A stretch of DNA of 64,000 bases. It comes from Thozetella sp. PMI_491. Taxonomy: Eukaryota > Ascomycota > Sordariomycetes > Chaetosphaeriales > Chaetosphaeriaceae. Made by a program: the position numbers and the translations under genes. The notes under the pieces were generated by a model that had not been told where the DNA came from, searched no databases, and saw only the letters and a list, made by a program, of their open reading frames with translations. Shown piece by piece: positions 55,886-64,000 of the stretch. Numbering within the stretch: the first letter of the stretch is position 1; every line of letters starts with the position of its first letter. The stretch spans positions 1 to 64,000 of the forward strand of contig MU270026.1 in NCBI GenBank assembly GCA_021432635.1. Direction: 5' to 3'.

Positions 55886-56349
55886 TGTCTTCTGGAGGCG
55901 CATTGTAAGGCTGTTCTACGACATAGTTTTAGTTCTCGCTGGGTAATTGTTGGCATAAATGCCTGCTCACTTTGGTAGATGGACCAGTGTAATGAACCCA
56001 CAGACGGTTTCTTTCACTTGGATATTAACTGGCCAATAAAATGAGGTGTATTATCGAGCATACCGCGTTTAGTATTGAAGTTTTACCCAGATAGGTATCA
56101 TGTAAAGGTTTGAAGTAAGGTACCACGTTGACCTGGACGCAGATTACCTCGTCAGCTTGTCAAATATGCTTCAAACAAATACTGACGAACTGATGATGAC
56201 GTGGGTCACGTGTATGGCAACAAGTTGGCACGATTCTCTGCTGACCGCCCCGCATTCTATATAAACCCCGATAATTTTTCCTACTCTTCCCGGGTGCTTT
56301 CTTAACCCGTCATTTTGACCAGATCCTACCCAATCCAAGTGCGTGTCAT
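55886..56349. other. Intergenic, F-box gene promoter
   Basis: About 460 bases between co-directional genes. A TATA-like TATATAAA is at about 56259, 90 bases before the F-box ATG. Nothing else seen. Confidence 0.45.
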
Positions 56350-57771
56350 ATGACAGTAATGGCGGCATCTTTATTAGACCTACCGCCGGAGATCCTGGAT
56401 TCGGTCGTTGAGATTCTGCCATATGTTGACCTTTTCTCGGCATGTATGGCCTGCAAAACCATGCATGCGATCACCGAGCGCTTTCTCTATTCCAAATTTT
56501 ACTGGTCGTGGACTTTTAATGTACCGTTCCAGATTTCAGCATCTCCCTCCCGCACTTCCGCCACTCCTCCGCCAATAATGAGGTTCCTACAAAGTTTACT
56601 CGAAAAACCTCATCTCGCAGATTTTGTGAACGATGTCAGGTTGGAAGGTGATAGCCTCAGCCGGATATCGCACTACTTTCGTGGCCAACTACCAACACTA
56701 CCCAACCCTGGGTTCGTGCTCAAAGCATTATCACTCAAAGCTACCGACAAATTGGACATACCACAACCTGACCGAGCCCGATGGAGAGCCGAGTTGATTC
56801 GAGGCTCTGTCGATGCTTGGGTTGCACTTCTCCTATCGCAGATACCGAAGCTTAAGGTTCTTAACTTGGAGGAGAACTTCATCAGAGACTCTTATTTTAT
56901 TGGTATGATTCTTCGCTGGGCTCTTTGTGGACCAGTGGAACGTGGGCTTTTTCAAGGTGTCGCCGACGCCCGTTTCAAACTCGCCCTTGACATGCGATAT
57001 CGTAAGACGCGCGGTAATACTGGAGATATGCTGTCTCTATTCTACCTACCATCGGTCAAGCATATATCAGTCTCGATCGACAATCCCTTCCCATCGTTCT
57101 CCTGGCCGTCGAGACGTTCCCCGGACCCATCGAAACTTTTGTCTCTAGATCTTACCATGCTACGCGAGGGTCATCTCGGCCACATCCTTTCAACCACGAA
57201 AAGTCTCACTCGCCTGAAATGGAGTTGGTTTTATGGTGAGAGCCTACGAGACAAATTCGCCACCGACGTTATAAACTTGGACAGCATAGTCGCCGATTTG
57301 TCTCATGTTCAACGGACACTTGAGAACCTGACCATCACGGCTGCAACTAGAATGAGTAGTGGGCAACTCGAATACCCTCCAATCACGGTGCAGGGCTCTT
57401 TTGCGGCACTCACTAAATTTGATGCCCTCAAGAGGCTGGAAGCTCCGCTGCCATTCCTGATGGGAAGCATGTCGCCTGATGGGGCGCAAGAGCTTTGTCG
57501 TTCATTGCCTAGAAATCTCGAAGAACTTTGCCTCACGGATGACTTGTACTTGCAAGAGGAGTATGGCTGGGGCGGCGAGCATTTCTGGACGGCTATCCGA
57601 GTCTGGATGGAGAACTGGAAAGCGTCTACGCCTCGTTTTCGAAAGTTTCATTTGCTTCTCAGGATGATGGATTATGATGACTGGGATCCGGAAGAGAGGC
57701 GAGTGTTAAGAGAACTGGGTGTACGAGTTGGAGTGCAGGTTGAGATAACCAAGTTGGCAGGGGACATGTAG
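56350..57771 (+). CDS. F-box protein
   Basis: This is a single-exon gene of 473 aa. The N-terminal F-box (LLDLPPEILDSVVEILPYVD, about residues 8-27, then LFSACMACKTMHAITERFLY) would bind Skp1 and place the protein in an SCF ubiquitin ligase. The remaining sequence has irregular leucine-rich stretches (IPKLKVLNLEENFI, KLLSLDLTMLREGHLGHIL, NLEELCLTDDL) that should recognise the target. Such F-box/LRR genes are numerous and fast-evolving in fungi. Two close ATGs exist (56350 and 56359); either is possible. No nearby gene suggests the target. Confidence 0.85.
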   Translation: MTVMAASLLDLPPEILDSVVEILPYVDLFSACMACKTMHAITERFLYSKFYWSWTFNVPFQISASPSRTSATPPPIMRFLQSLLEKPHLADFVNDVRLEGDSLSRISHYFRGQLPTLPNPGFVLKALSLKATDKLDIPQPDRARWRAELIRGSVDAWVALLLSQIPKLKVLNLEENFIRDSYFIGMILRWALCGPVERGLFQGVADARFKLALDMRYRKTRGNTGDMLSLFYLPSVKHISVSIDNPFPSFSWPSRRSPDPSKLLSLDLTMLREGHLGHILSTTKSLTRLKWSWFYGESLRDKFATDVINLDSIVADLSHVQRTLENLTITAATRMSSGQLEYPPITVQGSFAALTKFDALKRLEAPLPFLMGSMSPDGAQELCRSLPRNLEELCLTDDLYLQEEYGWGGEHFWTAIRVWMENWKASTPRFRKFHLLLRMMDYDDWDPEERRVLRELGVRVGVQVEITKLAGDM

Positions 57772-57962
57772 TCTTATGTACAACCTGACAAGCTTGGTGT
57801 GCAGAATGAATTGCTTTAGATGCATAACTATGGGGAAGACATCAAACACATATGAAGCCCTTATAACTCCGGATTCTGAATATTGGAGCTTATGAGGCCT
57901 TGCAAGAGAGAAGCCCCAGTATACATTCAGTATGTGCCAATGCCTATCTGCTCTAGTTCCTA

Positions 57963-59681
57963 TTATCTACAGCAGAAGTCAAAGTTCCTCCACGTAGGCT
58001 GGAAGTCATACACTATGCAGCCAACCTGTGTGCTCCCTCCAACTCCGTCGTTGTTGCAATTCTTCCAGTTGTTATAGAACAAATCGTAACAACTCACATC
58101 GGCTCCTGGCGCTCCCTGGGGAAGTGGATTCTGCGCGCTCGCCTCCGATCTGCCATTGGGCAGCACACACCCGTCTTTCCAGCTGGCGCGCATCGAATAT
58201 GACATGTGATTGCCAAAGAACTCGTTCGTCTCCCAGAAAAGGAATTTCGAGGCGTCATCTTTCTTGATGGTTTTCTTCGCAAAAGTGTCGCACATGGCCC
58301 TCGCAAACGAAATCGACGAAGTTTTGGTGCAAGTCGCCATGGTCGCCATGGTCATCACGACCAGCGCACACTGTATCGAAGATCTTTTCTTCTGTTGCTG
58401 GCGGCCCAGTGCCCCTGAGCTCAAAAGACGCTGTACCACAGTCATCAATCTGAACGAGCCTTTCTGCGCCATCGTATGTGAGTCGTAGCGACCTAAGAGT
58501 TGTCTATTAGATTATAGACTCCTGAATCCTGCCATGGGGTTACAAATTACACTGGGTTGGTGTTCCGAAGCCCGACTTGAAAATGGTCTTGCAGCTATGG
58601 GAGCACTGATTGGTGTTTTGGGCCGGATCCCATTCTAAATAAACGTTCCATTTCTGCAGTTCTGGTGCATTGATGTCGTTTTGGCCGTATTGGACCTTGA
58701 CGCCTTGACCAATATCGCCGTGATTATTGCAGAAGTCGTCCACTACACTATTCAGATATGTATTAGGCCATCGCTGTGATGGGATGCCCCTGAGAAGAAA
58801 TAAATAAATGAACGGCTTACTCGTCGAACGTAGTCTTCTCAAAAGTCACTAGTGGCGGCTGGTAATTGCCATAATTTGTCAACGGGGTGTCGGCTTGTTC
58901 GATGAGTGGACAAGAGTCAATGCTGAGCGTCTGGGGAAAGCCTTGGGCGCCATTCTTCTTCTATAGCACATTGAGCATCTGCCAAATAATCATGTTGGAT
59001 ATAATGCGATGCAGTAGAATCTACGGATGGAACACGCGCCCGTATCCGTCTGGCAGCAGATTTGGAACCTCAACCCCAAGGACCTCGGCGTTTATCTGCG
59101 TCGCATTGTCGGATTCAAGGAAAAGAGCATCACTTGTCGGGTCTCCAGTATCCACTGCCGGCTCTTTGAACTTGACGCCGGGATCCATGAGTTGTGTGAC
59201 CTGTGCATAAATGTCTAGGTCGCCTATGAATGTCCCTTGGAGCTCGCCATTGGTTGACCGCTTCCATGGGTTAGTTCCAGCGGGATCCAAAGTATTCAGC
59301 TCATAAAACATAAGCTGGGCTCTGGGATAAGATTAGCTACAGCTCCAACTGTATAGTACCAACACAGTATCCCCCTATGTATACATTCGAGCTGCTCACC
59401 TGCTGTTGCTTTCTTTTGTCGATTCGTCGACACCAGGCTCACAACATCTACCACCCCATTTGCCGAAAAAAGCATCATAGTCAACGAACTGGACTTGATC
59501 ACCAGCTCGTTTAACTGCGTCTTTCTACGAGTTGTTAGACATCAGCTCGTCAATGCCAGCGCACGCAGTGTAAACATGATGGACTTACTAGCTTATTATT
59601 TGCCTGATTCACAAGGTCATTCATGGTTCGGCGTTCTAGCGATCCTAATTTAGCCCCGGGTTGGAAGATGTTGGCCAGTTT
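57963..59681 (-). pseudogene. 5'-truncated SGNH-type esterase with Cys-rich tail, nonsense codons
   Basis: The minus strand encodes the second half of a fungal SGNH/GDSL-like secreted hydrolase. Exon pieces give MNDLVNQANNKL, VKRAGDQVQFVDYDAF, GRCCEPGVDESTKESN, LMFYELNTLDPAGTNPWKRS and NLLPDGYGRVFHP, all joined by in-phase GT/AG introns. After VFHP the family sequence continues in the same frame (ILLHRIISNMIIWQM, then KKNGAQGF and SIDSCPLIE), but two TAG codons interrupt it at 59023-59021 and 58963-58961. A Cys-rich tail follows (VVDDFCNNHGD; C-terminal SCYDLFYNNWKNCNNDGVGG). The N-terminal GDS exons are absent, the next upstream DNA being unrelated. I therefore call a pseudogene. A predictor might skip the stops by a 75-nt intron, but that would delete conserved residues. 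Confidence 0.65.
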
Positions 59682-60095
59682 CTACTAGCTGCGTTAGTTT
59701 CAGCTCTGATGCTATGGATTTCAAGGACTCGAAGAAATAGCTACTGGCTTAAGCATATTGTTGTCCGTAAGGGGAAATATTTTTCGGTCGTAAGTAGGTA
59801 GTTAGCCTCAAGGTCAGGAGGCCAATAGGCCTACTATTGCCGATCAAGTGTACTAATTGCCCACTTATCCTACGTCTTGGCATTGTAACCACACCTTCGA
59901 AATTATGCCTCGTTTTAGAGAAATAAACGGGGTTTAATCCTGTAAACCATCTCCATAGCGCGTGAGCGGGAATAGATGGTGCTATAGATCACTCAAAGTG
60001 GCTCAGAGAGAGTTCGGCTTACTCGTTACACCCTGGCCGCCGACTGGGTCTATCCGCCAAACTTGAGGCCATAAGGCTGACATACCAAGAACAGG
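59682..60095. other. Breakpoint-like interval between two truncated genes
   Basis: About 410 bases between two genes that both lack their 5' halves and face away from each other. Neither missing half was found in it on either strand. No repeat or transposon end was recognised. Confidence 0.5.
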
Positions 60096-60859
60096 TACTC
60101 ACTTGGGCTCTTGAAGCGGTCAACGACATGATATACGGCAGTTTCGTGAATGGCGCTCAATACGCAATCCTCGCTCAAATGGCGGGCTTGACAGCAAATC
60201 CGGCACTTGCTCTTCAAGCATTCTTTACAACCTTGTGCGGCATAACCTATTATGATCAAATCATCATGTTTGACACAGCCGCACCCTCATTGCAGGTATC
60301 TCTGGTCCAAGTCACTCGGCCTCTAGGCTGGACTGCGTACGCGATCGTGGTGGCCGTGGTCGTATTGCATTTGCTCCTAGTCTTGGCCGTGACCTCGATA
60401 TTTTACCGTGCTGGAAAGCTCAGTAGGATTGGAAATGTGTGGGCCGCCATCTCGCAGCTCCTCAGACCCACCACAGAAGATTGGATCAAGGATGCGGACA
60501 TGATCGACGACAAGACGGCGAAGTCGTGGCTGAAAGCACGTGGTCTGCACAAAACATTAGTCCGGTTGAAAATGTTCAGGGTCGAGTGCAGCTTGTGCAA
60601 AAGAACACAATCCTATAGCTATATCTTTCTGCATTATTTTCTAACTAGGTACCGTACTTTAAGCAGGGTGAGATGGGAAAGGAGGAGGATAAGTCAGGCG
60701 AGAAACTGGATGATGGATGGAAAGACTGCGGATGCTATACCCAGCATCTCAGGCATAAATAATAAATCAAGTAAATCGCACAGTAAAAAGATTGATGAGG
60801 TGCGTGCACAGAGGGGTATGGAGCCGGCTATCTTCCTCGGTTACGCTGTTACCGAATGA
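60096..60859 (+). pseudogene. 5'-truncated fungal integral membrane protein
   Basis: After a good acceptor (AAGAACAG) the plus frame reads VLTWALEAVNDMIYGSF, ALALQAFFTTLCGITYYDQ, VQVTRPLGW and a strong membrane helix (AIVVAVVVLHLLLVLAV, about 60335-60385). A tail with GNVWAAISQLL and a charged end follows. That pattern is the C-terminal part of a large fungal membrane-protein family of unknown function whose N-terminal half (several hundred residues) should precede it. No such exons are visible upstream. The first ATG in frame (60128) is inside the conserved part, so it is not a convincing start. Confidence 0.55.
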
Positions 60860-60874
60860 CGCTGTTACCGAATG
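60843..60874. repeat. 16-bp tandem duplication
   Basis: ACGCTGTTACCGAATG occurs twice in direct contact, at the 3' end of the truncated membrane-protein frame. The duplication spans its stop codon. Confidence 0.85.
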
Positions 60875-61292
60875 GGGCTATGCCAGCCAGCTTAAGGTTG
60901 CCCGGATGGCTGGTTCGGTGCATCACCTGCACCACGTGCAACTGCTTACTTGGCGCTTTCCTTTCGGTAACTACCGTTATGGTCATCGCGCAGCCCGCCC
61001 GATTGGTATACACTTGACTGCGATCCGCATCCGAGACCACGATCGTGCCGTTCGGTCCGCATACGGAGAAGTTCACAAGCGGAGGATGTAGGAACAATCT
61101 TGTTTAGGTCCCCGACATATTTTAGCCTTTTAAGCTATAGGCCCGACCGTATAAGCGGCTTTAAGCAGATCTGGATTTAAGCTGCATCATGCTACATATT
61201 CCAACACTTAAATTATCGTCCTACTCTCTTGGAAAAAGAACAAACTAGTCAGACGTTGAAGATTGCAGCTTAACACGGCAAAACCTCGCCCT
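60860..61292. other. Intergenic
   Basis: About 430 bases downstream of both the truncated membrane protein and the tripeptidyl peptidase (convergent ends). A minus frame near 60849-61097 is open but lacks any motif I recognise. Confidence 0.45.
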
Positions 61293-63557
61293 TTATGACA
61301 GAGACAGGAAGTATGAGAGCATAGCAGGGTAGTTGGGAGTTCCAAGGCCAGTAACGGGATCCCAGCCTGCGACAGCCGAGAATCCCTTGCCGGCACAGGT
61401 GCCGCTGCCGCCGTTCTGATTACCCTTTGTAATATCGTGGAACATGGAAGGGTTCTTGTACAAGGCGGGGTTGGCGAAACCAATCACCACCTTGCCGGCG
61501 GCGATGCGCTCCTCGTTGATACGGGTCAAGATGGCCGCAAAAATCGGTGCGGACATGGAAGTGCCGCCTATGAGACCTGCGGAACCGTCGAAGATAATGA
61601 GACCATTGTCACCCACCGCAGCGACGTCCGGGAAGCCACGCCCGGCGCGATTGTAGATTCCGCCAGACGTAGGGACAACGCCGTTAGAAGTATTGTAGCT
61701 TGCAAAACCAGGGTCGTGCTGCGAGAAGAAGCTAGTGACAGTGAGACACTTGTTACCCGGCCAGTTAATAGGTCATATCACTTACGTGGCTACCGCGGAC
61801 TGTTGGTAGGATGGTGTTGTCCAGATGTTGCTGAAGCCGCCACCCGAGGCACTGACACATCTGCGGTTAGCATTGTACGCTAAGTAGACTAATGCGTGTT
61901 GCAAAAGTAGACTAATGCGTGTTGCAAAAGTAGACCGGGAAGGCTCTTGGGCCGAACACTTGTCCGTAAGAGCCTTGCCGGCTGGGGAATACTGACAAGC
62001 TGACAGTAGCAGTTTCCGCGCCGCCGGGCTGTGTACCCTTAGGCAGAAGGGTGGCTCCGACCGCGGTGGTGTACGGGCAAGAAACTGGCGCTGGCGGGTT
62101 GAAGATGTTTCCGTTTCCTTGGCAGTCGCCGCCATGCCCTCCAGCAACGCCACCATCGCCGCTGGAGAACACAATAGACGTGCCTTGAAGACCAAGCTTC
62201 ATGAATTCGTCGCATTGGCGCTACACATAACGGTTATCATCTCTGGCCCGACGTTGTAGAATTGAGAGTGAGACTTGGTCTCGGACGGGCATACTTGAAG
62301 GTAGCTTGTGGGCCAGTCAGCTTCGGTAAGGCCATACGAGATCGATATGACATGCGTTGGCGTGAAAGTGCCGCACATCTCGTTAGGGGTGGTGCCGTCG
62401 ACGCTCGTAGGATCACCTCCTTCATACGTGCAGAACGATCCGTCAATAGCATCTAGCCACTGGTCCAGGAAGCCGAGGTGGGAAGAACCGTCATAGTTGT
62501 CATGAGACTGGTATAGTTCGGTGGACTGGGGGTAAATGATCGGGATCGAGACTTGAAAGTCCAGCGCAGCCTCACCCTCGGCATTATTGGGGTTAGGTGA
62601 CGTGCCCTTGGGCCAGTCGATGAGGTCAATCTTCGGACCAAATCCCTTGGGAATGTTGGTAGCATACGTGCTGTAGAACTTGTCGAGATCTGACTGCCTG
62701 TGCTCTTCATCGTCGCTCTCAAAGATACCGAGACGGTTGGAGGCGTTAGACAAGGTTCCAGCGGTGATGTTATACAAAGATTTGATGCAGGCGGGGGTAA
62801 TCTGTGTATCGCAACCCGTGGTCGCCTCTACTTTCGGGTTAGCCACGACGCCCTATTAAGACTCCTGCCAGAAGGGGCAGAGGAAGATATGCAGCGTCAT
62901 ACCAGCGGGAGAAAGCGACTTGAATGGGCGTGCAGGGCCGCGACCCGGCGAGCTTCTCTTCTTGAGCATGGCAACGCCAGGGGTGATAAAGTCCACATGC
63001 TCTGAGACGGCCCTAGGCAGGCTATAGCCGTCGGTGCCGAGATGCTCGCTCCGTGTCCGCTTATTCTCGTACACAGAATATCTGGTTTGTAGCATCTCCT
63101 CCAGCTGGCTAACGGTGGTCCTAAACTGGAGCCAGCCATTGCTTTTCGTCGACCTGATCTCCGAGCCAGGGATGCCAGCCTCGACGAGCCATTTCCTGAC
63201 TACATCTACAGAGTCTTGGCTGGGGCGGAACATCGCAGCGACCTGGTCGCTGGTCCAATGCTTGCCATAGTTCGCAGAATCAGGGTCTGAGCTGTGTGCA
63301 TGTTAGCTTAAGAGTGTGCGTGAGATGCCGCCCCGTCTGGTCCCCGAAGATGCTTACACATCCATAAGAAAGTCCATGCCGCTCTCCAGGTTGCGTTGCT
63401 TCAGCGCAATCCGAACGGGAACCAGAGTATCCGCAGCAACAGAGCGCTTGAGCATGTGAGACGGCATGTCGTCCCGCTTCTCATGGATGACGTCGCTCAT
63501 GGGCATGCCCAGGGCGGCGGCGACAAAGGCAGCAACGAAGGTAGAGACGATCTTCAT
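61293..63557 (-). CDS. Sedolisin (S53) tripeptidyl-peptidase, secreted
   Basis: Six minus-strand exons, 63557-63358, 63291-62903, 62830-62295, 62220-61997, 61851-61786 and 61731-61293, give 617 aa, the normal length. The start MKIVSTFVAAFVAAALG is a signal peptide. The pro-domain has SDPDSANYGKHWTSDQVAAM and a linker with SSPGRGPARP. The catalytic module shows Glu and Asp in NAEGEAALDFQ, the VISISYGLTEADWP block, SIVFSSGDGGVAGG with the oxyanion Asp, and GGTSMSAPIFAAIL with the nucleophile Ser. FPDVAAVGDNG and DPVTGLGTPNYPA complete the family set. It is a secreted acid exo/endopeptidase releasing tripeptides. Intron 61852-61996 uses an unusual GTCAGT donor, but the join (SFASGGGFSN) is exactly the family consensus. 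Confidence 0.92.
61883..61935. repeat. 23-bp tandem duplication in intron
   Basis: The 23-base unit beginning AGTAGACTAATGCGTG is repeated twice (61883-61905, 61906-61928), with the start of a third copy to 61935. It lies in intron 61852-61996 of the peptidase, which is consequently the longest intron of the gene (145 nt). Confidence 0.9.
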
Positions 63558-64000
63558 GGCGACAAGACTAAGGTATGCAGAATACACAGGGTGGTGAAGT
63601 GAGAGCGAGATGGGAGCCAGACTCACGATGATGAGGCAGGCATCACCAAGCAATTTGTAGTGAGAGGTCGCGAGCCTTCGGCGGAACAAGATTCCTAGGA
63701 AATACATCCGGAAACCCCCAAAGTACTCTCGGTATAGTCCCTTCTCCAGCTTCTTGCTTACCTTGGTAGGGGATCGGACTCTAAGCGTGATAAAGAAGGT
63801 TACACTCTGCCCCCTGCGTCCTGCTCGTATAGGTCCACAATGGGGGCGACCGCGCTGGTTGACCGTCGATGCATCACACGACGCTGCAATGGGGCCACAC
63901 GACCTTTTCGTGTTACAAGCTGTTGCAATCATTCATCGTTGCAAAGTCATATGTAGCCACCAAAGACATACCGGGAGGCCAAACAGCTATCTACGTCCGT
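63558..64000. other. Upstream of tripeptidyl peptidase
   Basis: About 440 bases to the window end, containing the peptidase promoter. The peptidase frame is open upstream, but the signal peptide fixes the start at 63557. No other gene was recognised. Confidence 0.5.

Noticed and set aside
59280-59410. Apparent frameshift between two exons of the truncated esterase
   Set aside because: Using the earlier acceptor (ATCCCAG) keeps the frame and gives the expected SNSRAQLMFYELNT sequence. Only the two TAG codons and the missing 5' half remain as lesions.
60849-61097. Open minus frame downstream of the truncated membrane protein, considered as a retroelement fragment
   Set aside because: No reverse transcriptase, integrase or gag motif could be recognised.
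61852-62000. Apparent frameshift in the tripeptidyl peptidase
   Set aside because: A GTCAGT donor with the acceptor at 61852 joins the frames and restores the family consensus, so the gene is intact.
62221-62294. Possible premature stop in the peptidase
   Set aside because: The stop lies in a normal 74-nt GTATGC/TAG intron; splicing gives SYLQRQCDEFMKLG, the family sequence.

Overview
The window is genomic DNA of a filamentous ascomycete, most likely a Sordariomycete. The genes are interrupted by short introns (about 50-145 nt) with GTAAGT-type donors, CTAAC-like branch sites and YAG acceptors. The gene families are typical of such fungi: HET, Zn2Cys6 regulators, DMATS, NRPS-like reductase, sedolisin and Pth11/rhodopsin-like membrane proteins. 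No rRNA, CRISPR, phage or intact transposon was found. Exon boundaries were worked out by eye, from splice signals plus continuity of conserved protein motifs.

Layout. 0.7-10.2 kb: a HET-domain protein, an amino acid permease (with GATA sites upstream), a kappa-class glutathione transferase and a secreted PNGase A-like glycoamidase. 11.1-26.0 kb: an apparent biosynthetic gene cluster with an NRPS-like A-T-R reductase, a Zn2Cys6 regulator, an NmrA/isoflavone-reductase-like enzyme, a small ABM-fold protein, a DMATS aromatic prenyltransferase and, divergent from it, a vanillyl-alcohol-oxidase-like flavoenzyme whose active site is altered. 26.3-32.8 kb: a decayed rhodopsin-domain membrane protein, a proline-iminopeptidase-like hydrolase, a METTL25/RRNAD1-like methyltransferase and an intact rhodopsin-domain protein.

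34.0-39.4 kb: an unusual fusion gene (trypsin-like fold with a GDSGSW motif, joined to a PSR1/SCP-type FCP1 phosphatase). It is transcribed divergently from a membrane-anchored protein of unknown function. 39.5-43.0 kb: a metallo-beta-lactamase-fold lactonase-like protein and a small protein with a GPI-like tail. 43.6-55.9 kb: a carbon/nitrogen acquisition block with an intracellular GH5 glucanase, a Zn2Cys6 regulator divergent from a sugar transporter, and a carboxylesterase divergent from a Dal5-like permease.

56.3-64.0 kb: an F-box protein, then a decayed segment. The segment holds a 5'-truncated SGNH-type esterase carrying two in-frame TAG codons, and a 5'-truncated membrane protein facing away from it. 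The window ends with an intact sedolisin-type tripeptidyl peptidase.

How the genes may work together (inference). In the 11-26 kb cluster, the A-T-R enzyme would activate and reduce a carboxylic acid to an aldehyde or alcohol. DMATS would prenylate an aromatic acceptor. The flavoenzyme and the NmrA-like reductase would adjust oxidation state, under the in-cluster Zn2Cys6 regulator. The product cannot be named from sequence. The two most unusual objects are the protease-like/PSR1 phosphatase fusion and the flavoenzyme that lacks the residue used for covalent FAD attachment.
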